Source: Solirubrobacteraceae bacterium (lineage in GTDB: Bacteria; Actinomycetota; Thermoleophilia; Solirubrobacterales; Solirubrobacteraceae). Taken from it: a stretch of DNA of 22,099 bases. The notes under the pieces were generated by a model. It was not told the origin of the DNA. It ran no database searches and worked only from the letters and a program-made list of their open reading frames with translations. Made by a program: the position numbers and the translations under genes. The stretch spans positions 1 through 22,099 of the forward strand of contig JASLDD010000218.1 of assembly GCA_030151725.1 (NCBI GenBank), given 5' to 3'. Positions 1 to 5,618 of this stretch are shown piece after piece (the stretch's first letter is position 1; every line of letters starts with the position of its first letter).

Positions 1-345
1 CCCTTCTACGGCCCCTATGGCGACATCAAGGACGTCGAGGGCTGCGAGACCCAGTTCCGGGCCGCCTTCCTGCTCGGCTGCGTCGGAGCCTGGTCCCTGC
101 ACCCGGTTCAGATCGGGATCGCAAAGAAAGTCTTCTCGCCCGAACCTTCGGAGGTGGAGTTCGCCAAAAAGGTGATCGAGGCAATCCCCGATGGGCGCGG
201 CGTGCACATGATCGACGGCAAGATGCAGGACGACGCCACCTGGAAGCAGTGCAAGGTCATGGTCAACCTGGCCGAAATGCTCGCCAAGAAGGACCCTGAG
301 CTCGCCGAGCTGTACGGGTTCCAGCCGGCGGCCGCCGGCGTCTGA
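1..345 (+). CDS. mcl: Malyl-CoA lyase (HpcH/HpaI-CitE family), 3' part only
   Basis: The reading frame is open from base 1 and ends at TGA 343-345, giving 114 C-terminal residues; the start lies outside the window. The fragment contains FYGPYGDIKD, then FLLGCVGAWSLHPVQI, then a MIDGKMQDDATWKQ block and a KKDPELAELYG tail. From memory these blocks run almost in register with the C-terminus of the Chloroflexus L-malyl-CoA/beta-methylmalyl-CoA/citramalyl-CoA lyase, a better fit than CitE proper. Family members reversibly cleave malyl-CoA to acetyl-CoA and glyoxylate in the cytoplasm, using Mg2+. The N-terminal metal- and CoA-binding residues are not visible, so exact substrate range cannot be judged. 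The next gene starts 6 bp downstream on the same strand, so the two are probably co-transcribed. The family is near certain and the malyl-CoA subtype likely. Confidence 0.9.
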   Translation, partial: PFYGPYGDIKDVEGCETQFRAAFLLGCVGAWSLHPVQIGIAKKVFSPEPSEVEFAKKVIEAIPDGRGVHMIDGKMQDDATWKQCKVMVNLAEMLAKKDPELAELYGFQPAAAGV

Positions 346-351
346 AAGACG

Positions 352-1236
352 ATGGGCCCGCGGGGGGCAGCGAGGTCTTGGAGATCTGGCGCGCGAACGG
401 CCGCCGGCGTGCTCGTCCTGCTCGCATGCGCGCTGGGTTGGGGTGTTGCTGCTGCGGGAGCAAAGCCGCAGTCGATCCTCTCCTCCAGCGGCCCCGTCGC
501 CGCCACGCTCACCTACGAAGAAAGCGCAGGCACGATCGCCGCGCGCAGCTTCTCCCAGGAGCATCTGCAGATCTCTCGCTTGGGCACCAGCGACTACGAA
601 GCGCCCGTTCGCTCTCACTACTGCCCCAGCGGATGCGCGCTGGAAACAGCTGGGAACGGCCCGCTGTCGCTGGCGGACCTCGAAGGCGATGGGGAGCCCG
701 CCGTGGTCCTGCAGCTGAACACCGACGGAGCGCACTGCTGCGGGATCGTGCAGATCTTCTCCTTCGATCCCGGCAAGACGACCTACCGGGCGATCGAACG
801 GGACTTCGGCGATCCTGGCGCCAGGATCGCCGACGTCGCCGGGGACGGCCGGCTCGAGCTCCTCTCCGCCGACGATCGCTTCGCTTACGAGTTCGCGCCC
901 TACGCCTACTCGCCCCTGCCGCTGCAGGTCTGGGAGCTGCGCGCGGGTCGTCTCATAGACGCCACCCGCGATTTCCCCAAGCAACTCACCGCCGACGCCT
1001 CCAAGCAGTTCCGGCTGTTTCTCTTCAATCGACGTCTCGGCTTGGGGCTGGGCTGCATCGCCGCCTGGGCCGCCGACGAGGAGCTGCTCGGACACGGACG
1101 GGCCGTTTCACGCGTGCTCGCCAGGGAACTGCGCCACCACCGTCTGCTCAGCCACGACAGCCTCAACCCTGGGGGAAACACCTTCGTCAGCCGGCTCAAG
1201 GGCTTCCTCGAGAAGACCGGTTACGTAATCCCATGA
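352..1236 (+). CDS. Secreted protein of unknown function with FG-GAP/VCBS-like stretch
   Basis: The 294-residue product has an N-terminal signal: basic residues near 6-15, a hydrophobic run at about 18-35 (VLVLLACALGWGVAAAGA), and a likely Ala-x-Ala cleavage near residue 37. The exported part has two stretches resembling calcium-binding FG-GAP/VCBS turns, SLADLEGDGEPAVV and IADVAGDGRLELL. Two cysteine pairs (YCPSGC and HCC) could form disulfides outside the cell. I do not recognise a catalytic family. The ATG at 352 follows GAAAG at 345-349, a weak ribosome site, and lies 6 bp after the malyl-CoA lyase stop. An exported protein between two cytoplasmic metabolic genes is unexpected, and its role cannot be read from the sequence. 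Codon pattern and GC look like its neighbours. The ORF is convincing; the function is unknown. Confidence 0.8.
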   Translation: MGPRGAARSWRSGARTAAGVLVLLACALGWGVAAAGAKPQSILSSSGPVAATLTYEESAGTIAARSFSQEHLQISRLGTSDYEAPVRSHYCPSGCALETAGNGPLSLADLEGDGEPAVVLQLNTDGAHCCGIVQIFSFDPGKTTYRAIERDFGDPGARIADVAGDGRLELLSADDRFAYEFAPYAYSPLPLQVWELRAGRLIDATRDFPKQLTADASKQFRLFLFNRRLGLGLGCIAAWAADEELLGHGRAVSRVLARELRHHRLLSHDSLNPGGNTFVSRLKGFLEKTGYVIP

Positions 1237-1243
1237 CGGCCGC

Positions 1244-1285
1244 GCGTCACCGTCTGCTTGCCTGCGTATAGGCTTCCGCGCCGCA
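1244..1285 (+). promoter_or_regulatory. Candidate promoter of the CoA-ligase/ferredoxin genes
   Basis: The 49-bp gap before the ligase beta subunit holds TATAGG at 1267-1272, about 13 nt before the ATG. No good -35 is placed 16-18 nt upstream, and no Shine-Dalgarno precedes the ATG at 1286. If TATAGG is used, the transcript would begin around 1279 with a leader of only a few bases. Alternatively the gene is simply read through from the lyase operon. Confidence 0.3.
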
Positions 1286-2503
1286 ATGAGATTCTTTGAG
1301 TACGAGGCCCGCGAGGTCGTAAAGCGCGCCGGCATCCCTGTCACCGACTACGGCTTCACCACCGATGCAGCCGAGGCGCGTGAGATCGCACAGCGGATCG
1401 GCGGCCCCACGGTGATCAAGTCCCAGGTCCTCACCGGCGGGCGCATGAAGGCCGGCGGCGTCAAGTTCGCCGACACACCCGAGGAGGCCGAAAGCCACGC
1501 CAGGGACATCCTGCAGCTCGAGATCAACGGCCACTCACCGCGCGGCGTGCTCGTCGACCCCAAGGCAGAGGTCGAGCAGGAGTACTACGCGGGCGTCGTC
1601 TGGGACGGCACCGCCAAGAAGCCGCTCATGCTGTTCAGCGACATGGGCGGCATCGACATCGAGCAGGTCGCCGAGGAGCACCCCGGCCACGTCGGCCGCG
1701 GACACTTCTCCACACTCGAGCCCTTCTCCGACTTCCAGGCCAAGCAGGTCATCGCCGCCGCCGGGGTCACCGGCAAGGCCCTGCAGCGCGCCACCCCCGT
1801 GCTTGCTCGCCTCGCCCAGCTGTTCCTCGACAACGACATGACGCTCGCCGAGATCAACCCGCTGGCGGAACTGAAGGACGGCTCGTTCGTCGCGCTCGAC
1901 GCGCACATGGAGATGGAGAACGAGGGCATGCCGCGTCAGAAGGCTCTGCTCGACGCGCTCGGAATCGGCAAGGACGAGGGCACCCGCGAGGACCACACGC
2001 CGACCGCGTTCGAAGAGGCCGTAAAGGCCATCGACGCCGCCGACCACCGCGGCGTCATCCAGGGCAAGGACACCGGCTTCAACGGCAACATCGGGCTCGT
2101 GATCGGAGCGGGCGGCGGTTCGCTCACGCTCACCGACGCCGTGCGCCAGCAGGGCGGCAAGCCCGCCAACTACTCCGAGATCGGCGGCAACCCGTCAGTC
2201 GCCAAGGCGTGCGGCCTGGCCAAGGAGGTCCTCCAGAAAGACGGCGTCGAGAAGATCGCCGTGATGATGTCGATCGTCTCCAACACCCGTGTGGACATCG
2301 TCGCGCGCGGCGTCATCAAGGCCTGCCTGGAGCTCGGCAAGGACCCCGGCGAGACGGTCGCGATCTTCCGCATCCCCGGCGCGTGGGAGGAGGAGGGCTT
2401 CAAGATTCTCGACAAGTACGGGATCGAGTACTGCGACCGCTCCGTGTCGTTGTGGGAGGCCGCCGGTCGGGCCGTAGCCAAGATCCAAGGGGTCGAGGTC
2501 TAG
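1286..2503 (+). CDS. sucC: Acid-CoA ligase (succinate-CoA ligase superfamily), beta subunit
   Basis: The 405-residue cytoplasmic protein has the beta-subunit layout of succinyl-CoA synthetase: an N-terminal ATP-grasp region (about 1-240, with MKAGGVK near 54-60 and the Mg-site motif AEINPL at 188-193 with Asp205) and a C-terminal CoA-ligase domain (about 260-400). With the alpha subunit it would join a carboxylic acid to CoA using a nucleoside triphosphate. The C-terminal domain is not classical SucC. In place of the usual PANFLDVGGGA it reads GGKPANYSEIGGNPS (290-304), followed by AKEVL and an AIFRIPGAWEEEGFKIL segment, which resembles the N-terminal half of ATP-citrate lyase and citryl-CoA synthetase. 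Automatic annotation would call it sucC; malate, citrate or a related acid is an open alternative substrate, given the malyl-CoA lyase nearby. The alpha subunit starts 2 bp after its stop. Confidence 0.9.
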   Translation: MRFFEYEAREVVKRAGIPVTDYGFTTDAAEAREIAQRIGGPTVIKSQVLTGGRMKAGGVKFADTPEEAESHARDILQLEINGHSPRGVLVDPKAEVEQEYYAGVVWDGTAKKPLMLFSDMGGIDIEQVAEEHPGHVGRGHFSTLEPFSDFQAKQVIAAAGVTGKALQRATPVLARLAQLFLDNDMTLAEINPLAELKDGSFVALDAHMEMENEGMPRQKALLDALGIGKDEGTREDHTPTAFEEAVKAIDAADHRGVIQGKDTGFNGNIGLVIGAGGGSLTLTDAVRQQGGKPANYSEIGGNPSVAKACGLAKEVLQKDGVEKIAVMMSIVSNTRVDIVARGVIKACLELGKDPGETVAIFRIPGAWEEEGFKILDKYGIEYCDRSVSLWEAAGRAVAKIQGVEV

Positions 2504-2505
2504 CC

Positions 2506-3432
2506 ATGTCCATCCTCATCGACCAGGACACGACGTTCATCATCCAGGGCATCACCGGGCGCGAGGCCGTCAACCTCACCCGCGAGTGCCTGGACTACGG
2601 CTCGAAGATCGTCGGAGGCGTGACCCCCGGCCGCAAGGGCCGCGAGGTCCACGGCGTGCCAGTGTTCGACACCGTCGAGCAGGTTGTCGAGCTGGGCGGC
2701 GGCGTCGTGCCGGACGGCTCTGTCGTAACCGTCCCGCCCGCGGGCACGCGTGACGCCGTCTTCGAGGCGCTGCACGCCGGCATCAAGACGATCGTGATCG
2801 TCACCGAGCGGATCCCCCGCCGCGACGTCGCCATGATGGTCGAGCTTGCCGACGCAAAGGGCGCGCGGATCATCGGGCCCAACTGCCTCGGCGTGATCGT
2901 CCCAGGGGTCGCCAAGATGGGCGGCATCGGCGGACCGGCACGCAACGCAGCCGTCGCCTACCAACCCGGCGCGGTCGGCGTGATGAGCCGCTCCGGCGGG
3001 ATGACCACAGAGATCTCATCCACGTTGACCGCAGCGGGACTCGGCGTCTCAACCGCGGTATCGATCGGCGGCGACGCCATCATCGGCTCGACCTACGCCG
3101 AGCTGATGCCCTACTTCGAGGCCGACGAGCAGACCCAGGCGATCGTCATCTACACCGAGCCCGGTGGCCGTATGGAGGCTCAGCTCGCCCAGTGGGTCAA
3201 GGAGAACGACTCGCGCCTGCCCATCGTCGCCTTCATGGCCGGCAAGTTCATGGACGACGAGGAGATGCAGGGCATGTCCTTCGGGCACGCCGGCACGATC
3301 GTCGAGGGCAAGGAGGACAGCGCGACGGAGAAGATCGCGCGCCTGGAGGCGGCCGGCATCCCCGTGGTGCAGCGGATCGACGAGATCCCCGATCTGGTCA
3401 AGGCCAAGATCGCTGAGAGGAGTCCAGCGTGA
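2506..3432 (+). CDS. sucD: Acid-CoA ligase (succinate-CoA ligase superfamily), alpha subunit
   Basis: The 308-residue product starts at ATG 2506, only 2 bp after the beta-subunit stop. An N-terminal Rossmann-type CoA-binding domain (about 1-140) contains FIIQGITGREA, TPGRKG and the IIGPNCLGV stretch near 122-130. A ligase domain follows, with the phospho-histidine loop SFGHAGTI; His261 should be the residue phosphorylated during catalysis and Glu218 its partner. Classical SucD has SRSGTL and IGGDPIPGS. This protein has SRSGGMTTEI (161-170) and SIGGDAIIGSTY (186-197), which match the ATP-citrate lyase/citryl-CoA synthetase branch better. The complex therefore belongs to the superfamily with certainty, but succinate as substrate is only the default guess. 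The ferredoxin start codon overlaps its stop by four bases (GTGA), indicating translational coupling. Confidence 0.9.
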   Translation: MSILIDQDTTFIIQGITGREAVNLTRECLDYGSKIVGGVTPGRKGREVHGVPVFDTVEQVVELGGGVVPDGSVVTVPPAGTRDAVFEALHAGIKTIVIVTERIPRRDVAMMVELADAKGARIIGPNCLGVIVPGVAKMGGIGGPARNAAVAYQPGAVGVMSRSGGMTTEISSTLTAAGLGVSTAVSIGGDAIIGSTYAELMPYFEADEQTQAIVIYTEPGGRMEAQLAQWVKENDSRLPIVAFMAGKFMDDEEMQGMSFGHAGTIVEGKEDSATEKIARLEAAGIPVVQRIDEIPDLVKAKIAERSPA

Positions 3433-3674
3433 GAAAGGACGGGATCTTCATCGCCGTCGAGGTCGACGACCAGGCAGCCGGCGACGCCGAGCTGGCGCGC
3501 AAGCTGACTGAGGCATGCCCCGTGGACATCTACGCCCAGGGAGCCGACGGCACCCTGGAGATCGTCGAGAAGAACCTCGACGAGTGCGTTCTCTGCAGGC
3601 TGTGCCTCGATGCCTCGCCCCCGGAAACCGTAAAGATCATCAAGCTTTACGACGGCGACGCCATCCTCGCCTGA
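3429..3674 (+). CDS. Small FixX-like ferredoxin, single [4Fe-4S] cluster
   Basis: An 81-residue protein begins at a GTG that overlaps the ligase alpha stop (GTGA, 3429-3432). It has exactly four cysteines: Cys30 followed by Pro (EACPVDIY) and Cys53-x2-Cys56-x2-Cys59. This is the ligand set for one [4Fe-4S] cluster, with Cys-Pro supplying the remote ligand. Where two-cluster ferredoxins have a fourth cysteine after the triad, this one has Ser63 (LCLDASPP), so a second cluster is not possible. The LTEACPVDIY...LDECVLCRLC order resembles the FixX ferredoxin-like proteins of electron-transfer flavoprotein systems. Its partner is not visible; coupling to the CoA ligase suggests that the product of that reaction feeds, or is made by, a ferredoxin-dependent enzyme elsewhere. 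A hairpin follows 21 bp after the stop. Confidence 0.85.
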   Translation: MRKDGIFIAVEVDDQAAGDAELARKLTEACPVDIYAQGADGTLEIVEKNLDECVLCRLCLDASPPETVKIIKLYDGDAILA

Positions 3675-3694
3675 GGAACGCCTCCCTGCGCGAA

Positions 3695-3719
3695 TCGGCT
3701 GAGTTCAACTTGCAGCCGA
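3695..3719 (+). terminator. Hairpin after the ligase-ferredoxin operon
   Basis: TCGGCTG (3695-3701) and CAGCCGA (3713-3719) pair perfectly over 7 bp, and the inner AGT/ACT can add 3 bp. There is no T-run, as is common for terminators in high-GC actinobacteria. It lies 20 bp after the ferredoxin stop. A smaller hairpin TCCTC/GAGGA (3664-3677) spans the stop itself. Confidence 0.5.
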
Positions 3720-3742
3720 ATGTCTCCAACTAGCTCGCTCCC

Positions 3743-3772
3743 CTGGCACGTGTGGTGCGCCATGGTTATACA
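3743..3772 (+). promoter_or_regulatory. Candidate promoter for the 29-codon membrane peptide
   Basis: CTGGCA at 3743-3748 (four of six matches to TTGACA) and TATACA at 3767-3772 (four of six matches to TATAAT) are separated by 18 bp. The predicted transcript would begin near 3779, giving a leader of about 50 nt that carries the GGAG at 3825-3828 in front of the small gene. Confidence 0.4.
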
Positions 3773-3830
3773 CTGACGCGGTAAGAAGCAACACGACCCC
3801 CGACACGCGCGGTATGGTCACTACGGAGCC

Positions 3831-3920
3831 ATGAACGAAAACTTCTCACTCATCGTGATGTGCGTGGCACTACTCGGCTCGCTGGCCTTTCTAGCCGAGC
3901 AGCTCACCTCATACCACTGA
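3831..3920 (+). CDS. Small single-span membrane peptide, 29 aa, unknown function
   Basis: ATG 3831 to TGA 3920 encodes 29 residues beginning MNENFSLIVM. A hydrophobic core of about 17 residues (about 6-22, LIVMCVALLGSLAFLA) is flanked by a polar N-terminus and the tail EQLTSYH, consistent with one membrane span. A good ribosome site, GGAG at 3825-3828, is 2 nt upstream of the start triplet with TACGGAGCC context; this spacing is shorter than ideal. A plausible promoter lies about 60-90 bp upstream. It stands alone between the ferredoxin operon and the convergent SCP2-domain gene. I recognise no family. Supporting it as a gene are the start context, the clean hydrophobic pattern and the promoter; its size makes chance possible. 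Confidence 0.5.
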   Translation: MNENFSLIVMCVALLGSLAFLAEQLTSYH

Positions 3921-3924
3921 GCGC

Positions 3925-3955
3925 TGCCGGCGCCGGGCCGACTAGGCCGGCCGGT
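3925..3955. terminator. GC-rich hairpin between convergent genes
   Basis: The 21-bp gap between the small peptide gene and the SCP2-domain gene is part of a GC-rich stretch where GCCGGGCC and GGCCGGC can pair around GACTA, with one bulged G. It could end transcription from both sides. No T-run is present, and the pairing was found by eye only. Confidence 0.3.
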
Positions 3956-4316
3956 GGGTCTTGCGGGTGCGTTCGCGCTCCTGCTGGCGCTCGACCACGT
4001 TGACGATCAAGCGGATGAACTGCTCCGGTCCCGACGCCTTGGCCTGGCCATACGTGAAGGCCTCGACCCAGTCCGGCACCTTGGCTTCGCGGGCCATCAC
4101 GTTGAAGAACTCGCGCCGCATGTCCACGCGCACCCGCGCGTCCGCCGCGGGCCCCTTCGTCACCTTGATCCCCGGCATCTCCAGGCGGAAGTGCTGGACA
4201 TCCCCCCTGCCCTTCAGCTCGACTCCGACGACGAGCTTGATCGGTTCGAGCGCAGGCACTTCCCCGAGGAAGCGGCGGGTGGCAAGCTCGATCAAAGCCT
4301 TGGCGTCATCGGCCAT
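3942..4316 (-). CDS. SCP2 sterol-binding domain protein
   Basis: The 124-residue protein is a stand-alone SCP2-type domain: a short N-terminal helix (ALIELATRRFLGEV), beta strands around IKLVVGVELKG, and the ARVRVDMRREFFNVMAREAK segment typical of the fold, with a helical C-terminus. Such domains hold acyl chains or other lipids in a hydrophobic tunnel; no catalytic residues are expected. The start is fixed by a strong ribosome site, AGGAGGGGAG in the minus-strand direction (4327-4336), 10 nt before the ATG at 4316. It lies 50 bp downstream of the acyl-CoA dehydrogenase on the same strand, so a role in presenting acyl substrates is a reasonable inference. The C-terminal tail is strongly basic. 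Confidence 0.85.
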   Translation of the reverse strand: MADDAKALIELATRRFLGEVPALEPIKLVVGVELKGRGDVQHFRLEMPGIKVTKGPAADARVRVDMRREFFNVMAREAKVPDWVEAFTYGQAKASGPEQFIRLIVNVVERQQERERTRKTHRPA

Positions 4317-4337
4317 ATAGCTGGTTCTCCCCTCCTG

Positions 4338-4354
4338 GAGCCGTTGTGCGGCTC
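4338..4354 (-). terminator. Hairpin between acyl-CoA dehydrogenase and SCP2-domain gene
   Basis: GAGCCG (4338-4343) and CGGCTC (4349-4354) form a perfect 6-bp stem with the 5-nt loop TTGTG. It lies just downstream of the dehydrogenase stop and directly before the ribosome site of the next gene. It may attenuate or process the transcript between the two genes. Confidence 0.3.
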
Positions 4355-4366
4355 ATGGCTGTCTTG

Positions 4367-5581
4367 TCAGATCTTATGACGCTCTAGGAGCTTGCGACCG
4401 ATCACCATGCGCTGGATCTCCGAGGTGCCCTCGCCGATCAGCAGCAGGGGGGCGTCCCGGTAGAGGCGCTCGATCTCATACTCCTGGGAGTAACCGTATC
4501 CGCCGTGGATGCGGAACGATTCCTCCACGCAGAAACGACCGGCCTCCGAGGCGAACAGCTTGGCCATTCCCGCCTCCAGGTCGGAGCGCTCCCCGGCGTC
4601 CTTCAGGCGAGCCGCCCGCAGCGTCAAAAGCCGTGCAGCGTCCACCTGCGTGGCCATGTCGGCGAGCTTGAACTGGATCGCCTGGTGCTGGGCGATGGGC
4701 TTGCCGAAGGTCTTGCGCTCCTGCGAGTAGCGCAGCCCGAGCTCGAGGGCGCGTTGGGCGATGCCGACGCCGCGCGCTGCCACGTTCACGCGGCCGACCT
4801 CAAGCGCATCCATCATCTGGGGGAAGCCCTTGTTCAGACCGGCCTCCTCGCCGCCGAGGATGTTCTCGGCGGGGCAGCGGTAGCCATCGAACACGAGCTC
4901 TGTGGACTCGACGCCCTTGTAGCCCATCTTGTGCAGCTGATCCGGGACTTTCAGACCCGCGTAGGCGCCCGTGTTCTCCTGCACTCCGCCTTCCTTCTCG
5001 GCGATGAAGCACGTCATGCCCTTGTACGCCTTCTCGGCGCCCGGGTCCGTCTTCACGAGCACGAACACCAAGTCCGAGCGCAGGCCGTTCGTCACCCACA
5101 TCTTCTGCCCGTTGATCTCATAGACGCCGTCATCGGTCTTCTTGGCCGCTGTTTTGATCGCCTGGACATCGGAGCCCAGCTCGGGCTCCGACAGCGAGAA
5201 CGCCGCCCTGATCTCGCCCGTGGCCATGCGCGGCAGGTAGTTCTGCTTCTGCTCCTCGTTACCGAACTTCATCAGCAGGTAGGAGCCGATGAAGTGCGTG
5301 TTGATCACACCGGAGATCGAGATCCATCCGCGGGAGAGCTCCTCGACGATCATCGCGTAGGTCGTGAGGTCAAGCCCCATGCCGCCGTACTCCTCGGGGA
5401 TCGTCACCCCGAACAGACCCAGCTCCTTCATCTGCTCCACGATCGGCGCGGGAAACTCGTCCTCGTGGTCGTAGTGCCCAGCGTTGGGAAGGATCTGCTC
5501 GTCGACGAACTGATGCACCATCTCGGTGATCGCCTTCTGCTCATCGGTCTTCTCGGTAAACGGGGAAGCAGCTACGGCCAT
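4367..5581 (-). CDS. Acyl-CoA dehydrogenase
   Basis: The 404-residue FAD enzyme has the family's order: an N-terminal helical domain (about 10-125, with LFGVTIPEEYGGMGLD), a middle beta domain (FSLSEPELGSD near 128-138 and MWVTNG near 161-166), and a C-terminal helical domain (RVNVAARGVGIAQRALE, ERKTFGKPIAQHQAIQFKLADM). The catalytic base is Glu384 in IGEGTSEIQR, the short/medium-chain position. It oxidises an acyl-CoA to the 2-enoyl-CoA and passes electrons to ETF; chain length cannot be assigned. I chose the ATG at 5581, preceded by GGAG 10 nt upstream. The ATG at 5620 would add 13 residues, has no ribosome site and collides with the start of the divergent ligase gene. TATTCT at 5628-5623 could be the -10 box, giving a leader of about 35 nt. 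Confidence 0.92.
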   Translation of the reverse strand: MAVAASPFTEKTDEQKAITEMVHQFVDEQILPNAGHYDHEDEFPAPIVEQMKELGLFGVTIPEEYGGMGLDLTTYAMIVEELSRGWISISGVINTHFIGSYLLMKFGNEEQKQNYLPRMATGEIRAAFSLSEPELGSDVQAIKTAAKKTDDGVYEINGQKMWVTNGLRSDLVFVLVKTDPGAEKAYKGMTCFIAEKEGGVQENTGAYAGLKVPDQLHKMGYKGVESTELVFDGYRCPAENILGGEEAGLNKGFPQMMDALEVGRVNVAARGVGIAQRALELGLRYSQERKTFGKPIAQHQAIQFKLADMATQVDAARLLTLRAARLKDAGERSDLEAGMAKLFASEAGRFCVEESFRIHGGYGYSQEYEIERLYRDAPLLLIGEGTSEIQRMVIGRKLLERHKI

Positions 5582-5618
5582 CTGATCAAGGCTCCAAGGG
5601 TTGATTTGAGCGGACTTC

